This document shows, in pieces, positions 17,572 through 27,693 of a stretch of DNA of 64,000 bases. The notes under the pieces were generated by a model. The model had not been told where the DNA came from. It saw only the letters and a program-made list of their open reading frames with translations, and searched no databases. This stretch comes from Marinicella rhabdoformis (lineage in GTDB: Bacteria; Pseudomonadota; Gammaproteobacteria; Xanthomonadales; Marinicellaceae), in assembly GCF_009671245.1 (NCBI RefSeq), contig NZ_VTFS01000004.1:207411-271410 (forward strand). Reading direction: 5' to 3'. Numbering within the stretch: the first letter of the stretch is position 1; every line of letters begins with the position of its first letter. The position numbers and the translations under genes are program-made.

Positions 17572-18069
17572 ATGTCGTTTTCTGAGCACAGCCAACTCAC
17601 ATTAGTAGAAGTCAATGATGCAGCCCCTTTTGCTGCAGAATTATTCCAACAATCTTTTGGTGACCCCGTTCCCAACTTCCCGAAACACTTTGTATTATTG
17701 CTCAGCGAGCAAGGAAAAACTTTGACCTTAGGCTACGTACACTTTACTCATAAAGACAAAATATATTTGGGTGGAGGCATGTGTGTTAACACACGCGCTC
17801 TAAGACAAGTACCTAAAAACTTACGTCAACAATTATCAGCACAAGGTGGTGTTGCCTTTGTGATGCTATCAGAATCAGTCAAACTGCTGACAGATTGCGA
17901 TGCTGTATTTGGTCATGTAGGCCACCAAGGTGCTTACAAAATTGACATGGCAGTTGGATTTGAACAAACCAAACACCCACACCTGATTGTATATTGGCAA
18001 AACAACAACTTAAGCAACCACGAAAAAGCGGCACTCGTAGGTGCCGCTCATGATGAAGGTGCTTTTTAA
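17572..18069 (+). CDS. Hypothetical protein, possibly acyltransferase-like fold
   Basis: 165 residues from ATG 17572 (MSFSEHSQLTLVEVND). It contains a region FPKHFVLLLSEQGKTLTLGYVHFTHKDKIYLGGGMCVNTRAL (about 40-82) and VAFVMLSESVKLLTDCDAVFGHVGHQG (about 98-124), which has an alternating strand/helix pattern compatible with GNAT-like folds, but without a convincing Q/RxxGxG/A motif. An upstream TTG at 17539 would add 11 residues. No operon partner; the long inverted repeat lies 67 bases upstream. Confidence 0.55.
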   Translation: MSFSEHSQLTLVEVNDAAPFAAELFQQSFGDPVPNFPKHFVLLLSEQGKTLTLGYVHFTHKDKIYLGGGMCVNTRALRQVPKNLRQQLSAQGGVAFVMLSESVKLLTDCDAVFGHVGHQGAYKIDMAVGFEQTKHPHLIVYWQNNNLSNHEKAALVGAAHDEGAF

Positions 18070-18085
18070 AATAAACGACAGAAGC

Positions 18086-18670
18086 TTACTTTTTTTCCCA
18101 AGTGTAAATCCGCATGGGCGGTAGGTTTTTATACTCAACCATTTTGAACGTATAAGGACCAAACAGCGGTTCAGCTAATTTACTCACATGATCCCTGAGT
18201 TGGTAGGCCAAAAACATGCCCTCAGGTTTTAGTGTCTCATGTATACCATCCATAATCGCCAAATCTAATCCTTTGGGTAAGGTTGAAAATGGTATGCCAG
18301 ATATGATGACATCCACGTCTTCCCAACCTTGGTCTGTGATAATTTCTGGTAAGTTCTGAGCACCTTTATCACTGATGGTTAAGCGCTTGTCATCTATGGT
18401 TTTATTCATGTGCTCAATAAACTTAGCATTGATTTCTACACTCACCAAGGCCGCATCTGGTGACATTTGTTTCAAAATAGCACGCGTTGTACCGCCAGTA
18501 CCAGGACCCAATTCTATGATTCTTTTGGCTTTATCCAACTTGGCCACTTTTGCCACTTTATTAACCAACCAAGGTGAAGAAGGAAAAACATAAGCCACCT
18601 CCTTAGGATTGGCCATGGCATTCTTTAAAAATACCGCGCCTTCTTTAATTGAACCTTTGATTCGTTTCAT
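18086..18670 (-). CDS. Class I SAM-dependent methyltransferase, PmtA/KsgA-like
   Basis: 194 residues with the SAM motif [17 protein letters not shown] near residues 50-66, an acidic VSVEIN motif II, and [13 protein letters not shown] as motif IV. This pattern (ELGPGTGxxT, SGxPxSxL) is that of phospholipid N-methyltransferase PmtA relatives, which are close to rRNA dimethyladenosine transferases. The start ATG overlaps the proS stop (ATGA), so it is translated from the proS transcript. The methyl acceptor is not proven. Confidence 0.75.
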   Translation of the reverse strand: MKRIKGSIKEGAVFLKNAMANPKEVAYVFPSSPWLVNKVAKVAKLDKAKRIIELGPGTGGTTRAILKQMSPDAALVSVEINAKFIEHMNKTIDDKRLTISDKGAQNLPEIITDQGWEDVDVIISGIPFSTLPKGLDLAIMDGIHETLKPEGMFLAYQLRDHVSKLAEPLFGPYTFKMVEYKNLPPMRIYTWEKK

Positions 18671-20373
18671 GCGTTGATGGCTTGTGATAAGAATGAAATG
18701 ATTGTATCACGTGACACATCTTTTGACGCCATATCAATACGTGCACGGTATTCCACTTCATTCCTGTCTAAGGCGCGATCACCAATGATGACCTGATGTG
18801 GTACTCCCAGCAATTCAAAGTCTGACATCATAAAGCCTGGACGCACTTTTCGGTCATCCAAAATAACCTCAATACCTAACGCCGTTAACTCAGCATATAA
18901 TTCATCAGCTGCTAAACGTACACGCTCGGACTTTTGATAATTCATCGGTAAAATCGCCACTTGAAACGGAGAAATTCCAGCAGGCCAGATGATGCCTTTC
19001 TCATCATGGTTTTGTTCAATCGCCGCAGCCACCATGCGTGTTACGCCCATCCCGTAACAACCCATTTCCATCGCTTGTGACTTGCCTTGTTCATTCAGAA
19101 CAACTGCTTTCATTGCTTCTGAATACTTACTGCCCAATTGGAAAATATGGCCCACTTCAATACCACGTGCCATTTTCAAAGTACCAACACCATCTGGACT
19201 TGGATCACCCACTTGAGCATCACGTAAATCTTCAACTTGCTGAAAACTGGCATCTCTGTCCCAATTCACACCCGTCAAATGATAACCGTTTTCCGAAGCG
19301 CCACATACAAAGTCTGACATGTTTGCCACCGTTGCATCAACGATGACATGACAATTCAACTCTTTAACACCTATAAAGCCGGCATCACAGCCCGCCACTG
19401 TTTTGATTTCATCGTCATTCAACATGCGGAATGGTGTTGCTACCGCAGATAAATTGTTGGCTTTAATTTCATTCAATTGGTGATCTCCACGGACGACCAA
19501 AGCCACAGGACCCTCTGAACCCTCTACCAACAAGGTTTTAATCGTTTGGTCTTTAGTGACAGTCAAGTGAGCAGCCACTTCTTCTATCGTTTTTTGTGTA
19601 GGTGTTGACACTTTCTCGATTTCTTTTGTCGCCTGCGCACGTTCAGCTATCAATGAAACAGCCGTACATTTTTCAATATTAGCTGCATACTCACCCGTGT
19701 CAGAATACATGATTGCATCTTCGCCAGAATCAGCAATGACATGAAATTCCTGTGAGCCCGATCCTCCAATGGCACCTGAGTCAGCCAACACACAACGGAA
19801 ATCCAAACCTATGCGGTTGATGATGTTGGTGTAAGCATCATGCATTTTTTCGTAAGTATCTACCAATGATTCTTTATTCATGTGGAAAGAATAAGCATCT
19901 TTCATAATGAATTCTCTTGAGCGCATGACACCAAAACGTGGTCTGATTTCATCGCGGAATTTGGTTTGAATCTGATAAAAGTTAATGGGCAATTGCTTGT
20001 AAGAATTAACTTCATTTCGGACAAAATCAGTGATCACTTCTTCATGCGTAGGGCCAAAAAAGTAGTCTCGCTCAGCACGATCATGAATGGCCAATAACTG
20101 TCCACCAAAATCATCTATCCGGCCTGTTTCTTCCCACAACTCCTTTGGTTGTACCGCTGGCATCAACATTTCCAAGGCGCCGGCTTTATTCATTTCCTCA
20201 CGAATAATGTTTTCGACTTTTTGCAAAACTCGAACACCTAAAGGCGACCAGGTATACAGTCCCGCTCCTAATTTACGGATCATACCACTGCGTATCATTA
20301 ACTGATGAGAAATGATTTCAGCGTCTTGCGGTGTTTCTTTCCTTGTAACAATGTGAAATTGAGTGGTTTTCAT
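18667..20373 (-). CDS. proS: Prolyl-tRNA synthetase, bacterial type with editing insert
   Basis: Charges tRNA-Pro. The 568-residue length and order fit the bacterial ProS: class II motif 1 ([19 protein letters not shown]), motif 2 ([21 protein letters not shown] near 140-165), the INS editing domain (about 225-380), motif 3 [13 protein letters not shown] near 440, then the anticodon-binding domain. Translationally coupled to the downstream methyltransferase. Confidence 0.97.
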   Translation of the reverse strand: MKTTQFHIVTRKETPQDAEIISHQLMIRSGMIRKLGAGLYTWSPLGVRVLQKVENIIREEMNKAGALEMLMPAVQPKELWEETGRIDDFGGQLLAIHDRAERDYFFGPTHEEVITDFVRNEVNSYKQLPINFYQIQTKFRDEIRPRFGVMRSREFIMKDAYSFHMNKESLVDTYEKMHDAYTNIINRIGLDFRCVLADSGAIGGSGSQEFHVIADSGEDAIMYSDTGEYAANIEKCTAVSLIAERAQATKEIEKVSTPTQKTIEEVAAHLTVTKDQTIKTLLVEGSEGPVALVVRGDHQLNEIKANNLSAVATPFRMLNDDEIKTVAGCDAGFIGVKELNCHVIVDATVANMSDFVCGASENGYHLTGVNWDRDASFQQVEDLRDAQVGDPSPDGVGTLKMARGIEVGHIFQLGSKYSEAMKAVVLNEQGKSQAMEMGCYGMGVTRMVAAAIEQNHDEKGIIWPAGISPFQVAILPMNYQKSERVRLAADELYAELTALGIEVILDDRKVRPGFMMSDFELLGVPHQVIIGDRALDRNEVEYRARIDMASKDVSRDTIISFLSQAINA

Positions 20374-20443
20374 GACCGTAATCTTTAAAAAATAAAACGG
20401 TGCATTTTAACTGATTATCTGCGTATCTTCAGTGTTTTCCTCA

Positions 20444-22798
20444 TCAATCAGGCAATTCACAATAAGAATTTATCGCCAAAATAAACTGTTGTTCTATTTC
20501 TCCAGTGGGTTTAGTCACTTTAAAGCCAGTTGAATGACTTTGTCTGATCTGCTCTTGCCCCACAGTAACAATGTTTGGAGATAAGCTTGTGATTTCAAAA
20601 AAACCCACACCTCCTGTTGAATAATCAATTTGATTATCGACATCTCCATTATCAGATACCCCTTCATTCAAAGAATTTAGTGTATACCAAACAGGTTGAA
20701 CCTTGCCATTCTGATCTAACAACAAACTGACATTTCCTTCATCATCAACGGCTTTCTTATAGCTGAAATCGGCTCCAAACACATTCAACTTATCCCCTCT
20801 TTGAAAACTGAATTGAACCCGACCTTCAGATGACTCTCCATCTGCAATCAACGCCTGGCCTTGTGGGTGACAAAAGTCATCACGGACTTGATCAATAGGC
20901 ACCAAAGGTTCTAATTCTATGGACTTGGATGTGCCATAAAAAACATTATTAACATAAAATGATTCATCGAAATATGATGTTCCGGCAGTCAAACTCATCA
21001 CTTGATTTTTAACTGTTTCTGTCATATCAAACTCATAATGCATGCGGTGTGGTATAAACTCACCTTCATCATCATACATCCGCGACTTTACTGCCAGTCC
21101 CACAGCACGAATTTGCGGTTTTCCATCAACCATTTCACCTGAAGGCATTAAGACTGGGAATGTGATGCTGTCCCCCGTTAAAGGGTGATCATTTTGTAAT
21201 GTAAACCAGATTGGGTCACCTGCTGGTGTGTAAGTAAAGACTGCCTCAAAATTTTGTAGCTGTGGGTTGGTACTGTTAGGGTTTAACACCAACGTTTTGG
21301 TAAATATACCTTGGTTTGGGCTGTTCGGGTTGTACCAGGCGTTGTCCATTTCATGTGCTGGAAAATTGGGGTTTTCTTCGTGCAATGTTGGCCTTGCATA
21401 TACATAATATACATCTTGCCCACCATTCAATGTCGCCGCATAAGCTATATGTGCCCCTCCATTGTCTGAAACAATATCTATGTAATCACCCAATTTTTGC
21501 TGAACTGGATAGCCCCTGTTATGCCAAAAAACAGGTGTAATCGGCTGCTCTTTAGCAAATGTCAATCCGCCATCATAAGAATAGCTATAATACAGTTCAG
21601 AGCGCTTAGGCTGGCCCATGGTTTGATGATCTCGCGTATCGTACCAAGTCACATCTATGCGCCCGTTCGGCGCAACTCCCATGGTTCCAAACCATTGATA
21701 GTTTCTTCGGGATGGATCTGAATTGATTTTTTTGAAAGGTTCAAAACTGATGCCTCCATCAGTACTCCTTTGGAAATGAACGTCCAAAGGATCAGAATGC
21801 GCCCATGGCTTAACAGATGCGAAAACATACACATTCCCCCTGCTGTGCCGTTGTGATTTATCTGTCGCCACCCACAATTGACCTAATAAACCCACTGGGT
21901 TGATTGCTCCTGTTCTTAAACCACCTCCTAAGTCAAGTGAAGTAATTTGAGCAAAATCCGGAAACATAGTTGCTATTGGATTGTTAGAACGAAGCACATA
22001 ACCCGCACCCAGGTGACTTAAATCTCCATCCACACCAGCCACATAAACTTCTCCATCAAAGCCCACTGCTACTGTACCAAAGATTGGCTTCATTGGTATT
22101 GTAATTGGGGCATGAAAACTTTGTCCGTTGTCTGTAGAATAGTTAAAAGTGTGTGGATAAAAACCATTCCCAGCCACATTCCAAGCAGCATAAATATTAC
22201 CCCTATCGGCTGAATTATTTTCATCAATGGCAAACCAACTTTTATCACCAGCATATGCATAGGTTTTGTCAGTCCATGTTTTCCCACCGTCATTAGAGCG
22301 CCATTGATCCACATAAAAATCAGCAGTATTCAAGTTATTTGGATTCACAACCCGTAATGATTGATAGAAAAAAGTACCATCTGCGTCACTACTCAACACC
22401 GGGTCTGATCGAAACTTACCCGCTTCAATAGGACCATTTTTATGCCATGTTTTTCCGCCATCTGATGAATAGGCGCTTCCTGCTTCTCTGAAGTCACTTT
22501 GGACACTGCCAAATTGTCGCCAACCTATGGCCATTTGACTGGGATCGAGTGGATTAACTGCAATCGATGGTTCATTAGCCGCATCGCCAAGAACATTATC
22601 ACCTTGATTGTTTATGCTGACTTGATAGCTGGTATGAATACCTCTGTTCTTAGATGGTGCTGCTGAAAACTGCTTAGACTCTGGCAACTGCTTCATGTGA
22701 TGAAATTGTTCACCTTGCCCCCAGGTTTCATGAGCCTTTTTATCGGCAAAAGACATTGATGAATAAAGGCACAATAACGATAAAGCAAATTTAGACAT
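20444..22798 (-). CDS. Secreted BNR/Asp-box repeat (sialidase-fold) protein
   Basis: 784 residues with a cleavable signal peptide (KFALSLLCLYSSMSFA). At least five Asp-box repeats are visible: SSDGGKTWHK, SNDGGKTWTD, STDNGQSFHA, STDGGISFEP and SYDGGLTFAK, between about residues 100 and 420, which defines a six-bladed sialidase-like propeller. The C-terminal half holds two YxxxGxPxW-type segments (TYTPAGDPIWFTL and DQNGKVQPVWYTL), a module also visible in the secreted gene at 61567. No sialidase RIP or catalytic Tyr/Glu pair was identified, so an enzymatic role is not claimed. GGAGTGGTT precedes ATG 22798. Confidence 0.8.
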   Translation of the reverse strand: MSKFALSLLCLYSSMSFADKKAHETWGQGEQFHHMKQLPESKQFSAAPSKNRGIHTSYQVSINNQGDNVLGDAANEPSIAVNPLDPSQMAIGWRQFGSVQSDFREAGSAYSSDGGKTWHKNGPIEAGKFRSDPVLSSDADGTFFYQSLRVVNPNNLNTADFYVDQWRSNDGGKTWTDKTYAYAGDKSWFAIDENNSADRGNIYAAWNVAGNGFYPHTFNYSTDNGQSFHAPITIPMKPIFGTVAVGFDGEVYVAGVDGDLSHLGAGYVLRSNNPIATMFPDFAQITSLDLGGGLRTGAINPVGLLGQLWVATDKSQRHSRGNVYVFASVKPWAHSDPLDVHFQRSTDGGISFEPFKKINSDPSRRNYQWFGTMGVAPNGRIDVTWYDTRDHQTMGQPKRSELYYSYSYDGGLTFAKEQPITPVFWHNRGYPVQQKLGDYIDIVSDNGGAHIAYAATLNGGQDVYYVYARPTLHEENPNFPAHEMDNAWYNPNSPNQGIFTKTLVLNPNSTNPQLQNFEAVFTYTPAGDPIWFTLQNDHPLTGDSITFPVLMPSGEMVDGKPQIRAVGLAVKSRMYDDEGEFIPHRMHYEFDMTETVKNQVMSLTAGTSYFDESFYVNNVFYGTSKSIELEPLVPIDQVRDDFCHPQGQALIADGESSEGRVQFSFQRGDKLNVFGADFSYKKAVDDEGNVSLLLDQNGKVQPVWYTLNSLNEGVSDNGDVDNQIDYSTGGVGFFEITSLSPNIVTVGQEQIRQSHSTGFKVTKPTGEIEQQFILAINSYCELPD

Positions 22799-22959
22799 AA
22801 CCACTCCGTACAATAAGAACATAACTATTATATGCTTCGTAGAAGTTTTTGGCAAATGTCGTTTAATTCCCTAAATTAGGTTTCAAGACAAGGCCCAGCG
22901 CGGTTAATTTTTCTTTTTTATTTCAAGACGTGATCGACTGGGTAATACACGCCTTTGGG

Positions 22960-23481
22960 TTACTTTTTTGATTGCTGATGCATGAAAAATGTCACCACTT
23001 GGGTTTTTTTCACCACCCGATTACTGCCTTTTTCTACCAACTGGCCATAGATTTTGTGTTCACCACGGTAAATATTTTCAAACTTTTGTGTGGCTCGGCT
23101 ATTCGCTGGCTTGCTTTTACCATCTATCACATATTGGATATCATAAATTTCTAGTAAGCCAGGCTCAACATCCACTGAAGCTGTTACTGAAAGCCCAGTA
23201 CCCCATAAATTTTCTTCTTGTTTTGGCTTGGTTAATTTAAAAGATTTGATCAGCTCTTTAGAAGACACTTCTTTTTCTTCATTGACTTTTGGATTGGGTG
23301 TGGTTTTCAATTGTGAAGGCACCACAGAAACTGGCTGCGCCTCAACGGCTTCATACCGGTCATCAATTTTGGTTTGACTGTAATGTGTGACACCATTAGG
23401 GTCTGTATATTTATACAAAGTGGTTCCTGCAATTGCCAAAGAAGACAGCAAAACCAAACAAACTAAAGCAAACTTTTTCAT
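22960..23481 (-). CDS. DUF4124-domain periplasmic protein
   Basis: 173 residues with a signal peptide (MKKFALVCLVLLSSLAIAG) and then the DUF4124 signature TTLYKYTDPNGVTHYSQTK at about 19-38, a short beta sandwich shared by many proteobacterial exported proteins. The C-terminal part (about 95-165) resembles a Fn3/CARDB-like strand-rich domain with no catalytic motif. Function unknown. Confidence 0.82.
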   Translation of the reverse strand: MKKFALVCLVLLSSLAIAGTTLYKYTDPNGVTHYSQTKIDDRYEAVEAQPVSVVPSQLKTTPNPKVNEEKEVSSKELIKSFKLTKPKQEENLWGTGLSVTASVDVEPGLLEIYDIQYVIDGKSKPANSRATQKFENIYRGEHKIYGQLVEKGSNRVVKKTQVVTFFMHQQSKK

Positions 23482-23552
23482 GAAGGATTCAACAATTAAA
23501 GGTTATAAAATAATGCTTTTTACCACAAAACACCAGCATTTTTATTGATTTC

Positions 23553-23584
23553 AGGTCACAGGAAAAGCCCAATGACCTTTCCTG
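23553..23584. other. Crossed inverted repeats, possible H-type pseudoknot
   Basis: Between the ABC permease and the DUF4124 gene lie AGGTCA (23553-23558), CAGGAA (23559-23564), TGACCT (23573-23578) and TTCCTG (23579-23584). First pairs with third and second with fourth, in an interlocked order that would form an H-type pseudoknot of two 6-bp stems on either strand. Chance cannot be excluded. Confidence 0.35.
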
Positions 23585-23609
23585 TAAAACCTCGTGTACT
23601 GACATCTTA

Positions 23610-24794
23610 TCAGTCTGAAAACAGCATTTTTTCTCGGTTGTATAACTGAACAGCAACCCAAGCCAAAATCAAGCCAAGTAACAAGGTACTGAAAATGGTC
23701 ACTAAAATCGCATCCCAGCCCACCACTTCACCACGAATCATTTGATTGATGATTAAGTTTTGGTTCAAAATGGGAATCGCCATCATCCAGAGCTTTTCTT
23801 TCACCGGCAAGAACATCAGCATCATGCTGGGTATCATGGGAATCATAATCAACAACCCCACATAAGTTTGCGCCTCACGGAATGTCTTGGCAAAAGCCGC
23901 AATTATCGTCTGAATTGAACCCGCTAACAATGCCAAAGGTGCCAACACCAAAAACATCAGCGCCATAGACATGATATCCAAGTCGAAACTCATACCCAGT
24001 TTTTCAAATGGGTACCAAGGCAAGGTTAATTTGAAGGCCAATACCGTCAGGACCAAAGTCAACAATCCAAAACTGACAGTCGCTGCCAATTTACCAGACA
24101 AAATCGCACTTCGTGACACTGGATTCAAAAACAACGGCTCCATCGACTTCCGTTCTTTTTCACCCGCAGTGGTATCAATCGCCAAATACATGCTACCTGC
24201 AAACAAACCAATGATCAAAAAGTATGGCAAAAAGCTTAAAAACTGTGCACCACGAGAAGTTTTTGTCGATAAATCATGGTCTTCAATATATATAACTTGA
24301 GTCAATGACTGTGGAATTCCACGCAACTGTAAACGCATGTTACCAATGCCCCTGCTGTAACCATTCACCAATGCTCGGGCACGGCGTACCGTCACCTTTG
24401 CCGCGCCTTTGGCTGAATCATCATAGTAAAGCATCACTTTTGCCGGTTCTCCGTTGCTGACTGCCTCAGCGAATCCTTCATCAATCTCTAAAACCACATC
24501 ATGGTCTTTGTCTTTAATCACCTGTTCAGGAGATTTGTCGATTTCTATGAGTTCAACACCTTGGCTTAACAAAAACGTCTTCATGCTCTGCGCATGTTCC
24601 ATCGCAACAACGGGTAATTCCAAAGGCTTTTCTGACTTGTCTTTTTGCATTTTGACCGTCATGTTCATTAAACCGACCATCAACAATGGCCCCATAACAG
24701 AACCCATTAAAACCGAAGACATCATGGTGCGTTTGTCCCTCAGGTTTTCGAACACCTCTTTCCAATACACCGTACTGAATGCAGAACGACTCAT
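23610..24794 (-). CDS. NatB-type ABC-2 permease
   Basis: 394 residues with an N-terminal helix (about 25-45), an extracytoplasmic domain (about 50-175) and five further helices in the C-terminal half; SRGAQFLSFLPYFLIIGLF and the TTAGEKERKSMEPLF loop are characteristic of NatB/YhaP-like ABC-2 exporters. The ATG overlaps the stop of the ATPase gene upstream. Forms an exporter with the ATPase (24791-25516). Substrate unknown; Na+ extrusion is known for B. subtilis NatAB but peptide or toxin export is as plausible next to a peptidase. Confidence 0.88.
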   Translation of the reverse strand: MSRSAFSTVYWKEVFENLRDKRTMMSSVLMGSVMGPLLMVGLMNMTVKMQKDKSEKPLELPVVAMEHAQSMKTFLLSQGVELIEIDKSPEQVIKDKDHDVVLEIDEGFAEAVSNGEPAKVMLYYDDSAKGAAKVTVRRARALVNGYSRGIGNMRLQLRGIPQSLTQVIYIEDHDLSTKTSRGAQFLSFLPYFLIIGLFAGSMYLAIDTTAGEKERKSMEPLFLNPVSRSAILSGKLAATVSFGLLTLVLTVLAFKLTLPWYPFEKLGMSFDLDIMSMALMFLVLAPLALLAGSIQTIIAAFAKTFREAQTYVGLLIMIPMIPSMMLMFLPVKEKLWMMAIPILNQNLIINQMIRGEVVGWDAILVTIFSTLLLGLILAWVAVQLYNREKMLFSD

Positions 24795-25516
24795 AGCTGA
24801 CCTCCTGTTACTAAATGCACAAAGGCATCTTCTAAATTGTCTCTGCCCGTTTCTGTCAACAAATCAGCCTCAGAACCACGAGAGCGTATCGCGCCTGCAT
24901 CTATCACCACAATGTCATCACACACTGCCGATACTTCTTGCATCACGTGCGATGAAAACAAAATGCACTTGCCTTTGGCTTTTTCATCACGTAAAAAATT
25001 ACGCACGCCTCGTGTACTCATTACGTCCAAGCCATTGGTTGGCTCATCTAACAAAATATTTTGCGGGTCATGAATTAAACAACGTGCCAAAGCCACTTTG
25101 ACCCTTTGACCCTGAGAGAAACCATCGGTCTTGCGTTCAATGAATTTTTCCATGCCCAAACGCTCAACCATTTCATCTATTCGAAGGTTTATATCAGCAT
25201 CATTCATGCCTTGCAAACGCCCAAAATATTCAATATTTTCACGTGCGGTCAACCGGGTGTAAAGGCCGCGAGCATCAGGTAACACACCCATGCGAGCTCG
25301 GGCTCCAATCGGATCAACTACAGAGTCAATCCCATCAACAGTCACCGATCCAGTCGCCGGTTTGATCAAAGCATATATCATCCGCATGGACGTGGTTTTA
25401 CCTGCACCATTGGCGCCCAACAAAGCGGTAATTTGTCCGTCAGGGGCTTCCAAAGAAACGTTTTTTACTGCTTCGACTTCACCGAAGCTTTTACTGATAG
25501 ATTTTACTGAAATCAT
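24791..25516 (-). CDS. NatA-type ABC transporter ATPase
   Basis: 241 residues with Walker A GANGAGKTT near residue 35, a Q-loop region, signature FSQGQRVKVALARCLIHDP and Walker B ILLDEPTNGLDV near 160. Energises the permease encoded next. Its ATG overlaps the stop of the S33 peptidase gene (ATGA) and its stop overlaps the permease start, so peptidase, ATPase and permease are one translationally coupled operon. Confidence 0.93.
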   Translation of the reverse strand: MISVKSISKSFGEVEAVKNVSLEAPDGQITALLGANGAGKTTSMRMIYALIKPATGSVTVDGIDSVVDPIGARARMGVLPDARGLYTRLTARENIEYFGRLQGMNDADINLRIDEMVERLGMEKFIERKTDGFSQGQRVKVALARCLIHDPQNILLDEPTNGLDVMSTRGVRNFLRDEKAKGKCILFSSHVMQEVSAVCDDIVVIDAGAIRSRGSEADLLTETGRDNLEDAFVHLVTGGQL

Positions 25517-26943
25517 TCTTTTGGCCCATTGAGGTTAACGAAAAAGGTCAAGTCTTGGAAACTTTTCATGCATTCTGTGTCCAACTCTACCTCAGGATCT
25601 TTGATAAATTGGCCAAATATTTTTGGCATACAACCACGCGTCACAGCAATGTGACCTTGCCCTTTGGCCACTAAATGTTGGGAATTACTCAGCGTTTGCA
25701 TCGCTTTATCGGCAAAAGCCGGTGGCGTCACAGGATCTAACTCACCTGATAACAACAAAGTCGGAATGTCTGATACCACATCTTCCTTGAACGATGCATC
25801 CGCCCTTGGGCTGTCCCAAATGTCACAACGTGCTTTGATCAATTCATAAAATTTATCACCAAAAATATAATTCGACATTTCAGGCTGTTTGTCTGCCATG
25901 AACGGTACATCCTCAGCACAAATCACAGACAGCTCTAAAGCATTGTTTAAACTTTCTTCTAAATTGGCGCCTACCATTAAAGACTGATAAGCCATGGTTT
26001 CATATTGACCATGATTGGCCAAAGACACCATCAAAGGTATCAAGCCCATGGTTTCAGGGCCATATGAAAACATGCGCAATGCAATCGCCGCATACTCCTT
26101 AGAAAAGGTCAGTTCTTCACGCTCACCCAAAGCTGGGCTGATCATGCTCAACTCAACAGGGGATTCCTCTAAAGTTTGGAATAATTTCCACATTTGCTGC
26201 TCAGCATCACCAAAAGCTTCTTTACATGAGACATCGGCTTCACATCGCTCAAAAACAGCGCGTAAGGTGTTTTGCAAATTGGCTTCATGAGAAGAAGCCA
26301 AAGGTTCACTTTGAGGCACCACTGAATCTAACACCACAGCACGCAGCGATTCTGGAAACATTTTCATGTAGGTTAATGCCTTACGTGTTCCGTAAGAACC
26401 ACCATAAATGTTCCATTGCTTAATATCCAAAGCCTGCCTGACAGCTTCCAAGTCTTTGATCGCATCGGTGGTGGTGAAATAATCTGTGTCCACATCCATG
26501 CTGTCTTTACAATCTTTCAACCAAACTTTCCAACCATCAGACTCATAGTCCAACAATGTCTCCACGTCTTCATCCTCGATTTCACAGCGCAAAGGATGTG
26601 AGTTACCGGTGCCTCGTTGATCAACCAAAATGATGTCACGGTCACGCATATAAGAGTGGAAAACACGACTCAATCCTGCATAAGTTTCTACTGCGCCTTG
26701 ACCCGGGCCACCGGCCAATAAAACAATCGGATCATCGGCTTTATTATCAGAAGGTGCGGCAATCAAAGCCACATTCAAATCAATCGTCACATCAGGAACG
26801 TCTCTATTAACAGGAACCGTTAATTGACCACACTGCGCTTTTTTACTGACACCGCCCTTGCCAATATAACAAGGCGACAACTCAAGTGCCTGAACAGGTA
26901 ATGACAAAGCCATCACCGCCAAGGCGGAAAAGATTTTTTTCAT
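25513..26943 (-). CDS. Secreted S33-family peptidase (tripeptidyl/prolyl aminopeptidase-like)
   Basis: An alpha/beta hydrolase of 476 residues with a signal peptide (KKIFSALAVMALSLPVQA). GGPGQGAVETY near residue 70, DQRGTGNSHPL, nucleophile elbow GGSYGTRKAL with Ser183, and the C-terminal GELDPVTPP plus GQGHIAVTRGC (Asp and His) fit S33 tripeptidyl aminopeptidases. Acts in the periplasm or outside. Encoded first in an operon with a NatAB-type exporter, an arrangement also seen in the S9/ABC operon at 40.5-47.6 kb. ATG 26943 is the signal-peptide start; a 30-residue upstream extension is unlikely. Confidence 0.9.
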   Translation of the reverse strand: MKKIFSALAVMALSLPVQALELSPCYIGKGGVSKKAQCGQLTVPVNRDVPDVTIDLNVALIAAPSDNKADDPIVLLAGGPGQGAVETYAGLSRVFHSYMRDRDIILVDQRGTGNSHPLRCEIEDEDVETLLDYESDGWKVWLKDCKDSMDVDTDYFTTTDAIKDLEAVRQALDIKQWNIYGGSYGTRKALTYMKMFPESLRAVVLDSVVPQSEPLASSHEANLQNTLRAVFERCEADVSCKEAFGDAEQQMWKLFQTLEESPVELSMISPALGEREELTFSKEYAAIALRMFSYGPETMGLIPLMVSLANHGQYETMAYQSLMVGANLEESLNNALELSVICAEDVPFMADKQPEMSNYIFGDKFYELIKARCDIWDSPRADASFKEDVVSDIPTLLLSGELDPVTPPAFADKAMQTLSNSQHLVAKGQGHIAVTRGCMPKIFGQFIKDPEVELDTECMKSFQDLTFFVNLNGPKE

Positions 26944-27160
26944 AATTAGGGATGCTTTTTGAACTGTAAAGATTGTAGCGAAAAGTCGATTAAAAAGCCA
27001 TAGACCATGAGTCATGTTAGTGAGTCTCAACATCGCTTCTTTTTCTTATATTAGAAAATACCAAAATTAAATATCTGTTTAAGAAAAAACCGCAACGTTT
27101 CGACCATTTTTGGCGTTTTTTCTGAGTCGACTTAATGCACCTACAGGCCTATTGCTAAGA
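26944..27160. other. Spacer between the S33 peptidase and the cassette locus
   Basis: No ORF seen. It contains a 9-bp inverted repeat (AGAAAAAAC...GTTTTTTCT, about 27081-27122). It should hold the promoter of the S33/NatAB operon, but none stands out. Confidence 0.4.
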
Positions 27161-27250
27161 CTCACGCCTAGCTATGCAGGTAAAAATAGCTGACTATAAT
27201 CGCGAAGCGATGGTCAACTGTTTTTATTTCGTTTCAACAACTTGTTATAC
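27161..27250 (-). other. attC-like integron recombination site A, degenerate 3' end
   Basis: Read on the minus strand, the first box is GTATAAC and overlaps the TAA stop of the cupin gene, followed by AAGTTGTTGAAAC. A hairpin of about 16 near-complementary positions (27183-27229) forms the centre. The closing box reads GCGTGAG where GCGTTRRRY would be expected, so the crossover triplet seems mutated. It would be the terminal site of this two-gene locus. Confidence 0.5.
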
Positions 27251-27556
27251 GCTTCCTTCTGATTCTATGACTAAGATTCTTGCTTCACCACGAGGATGCG
27301 CAACATGTTCAGTTCCAATAGAGGCATAAAATATATCACCAGTTTCTAGCACTGCTGATTGCTCAATTCCATTTTTTTTAAACAACATTTCAACAACGCC
27401 ATCTAAAACAACAAACACTTCTTCGCCGTCATTTACATGCCACTTATAAGGCTGATCACTCCAATGCAAGCGCGTCGTAATACCGTTCATATTTGCGATA
27501 TCTTTTGCACCCCAAGCACGTTCAGATTTGAATTCCTTAGTTCTAATTATTTCCAC
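27245..27556 (-). CDS. Cupin-domain protein in a cassette-like unit
   Basis: 103 residues in a single cupin fold; motifs GEEVFVVLDGVVEMLF near 44-60 and GDIFYASIGTEHVAHP near 73-88 match cupin boxes 1 and 2, with metal-ligand His in HVAHP. Start GTG at 27556, with no strong ribosome-binding site, as is common in integron cassettes. The TAA stop lies inside the attC-like box that follows. Such small cupins are frequent cassette cargo; substrate unknown. Confidence 0.75.
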   Translation of the reverse strand: MEIIRTKEFKSERAWGAKDIANMNGITTRLHWSDQPYKWHVNDGEEVFVVLDGVVEMLFKKNGIEQSAVLETGDIFYASIGTEHVAHPRGEARILVIESEGSV

Positions 27557-27579
27557 GATATGTCCAAATTATGAATAGC

Positions 27580-27693
27580 GTTTAACGCCCAGCTAAGCCG
27601 CTGGAACGGCGTTGATTGTTTTGTGCGAGCGTAGCGCGGTTAAACACAAAAGAACCGACGCAGTGTAGGTCAGACTTGAACCGCTTGTTATGT
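27580..27693 (-). other. attC-like integron recombination site B
   Basis: On the minus strand the site opens with ACATAAC (27693-27687, containing the stop codon of the upstream gene), then AAGCGGTTCAAG, a central hairpin TTTTGTG...CACAAAA and closes with GGCTTAGCTGGGCG plus GTTAAAC (27586-27580), an exact GTTRRRY. The two ends are imperfectly complementary, as attC sites require. About 114 bases, between two small genes in the same orientation. Confidence 0.75.

Noticed and set aside
27120..27160. Second attC-like box beyond the degenerate end of site A
   Set aside because: No GTTRRRY or complementary partner could be found.
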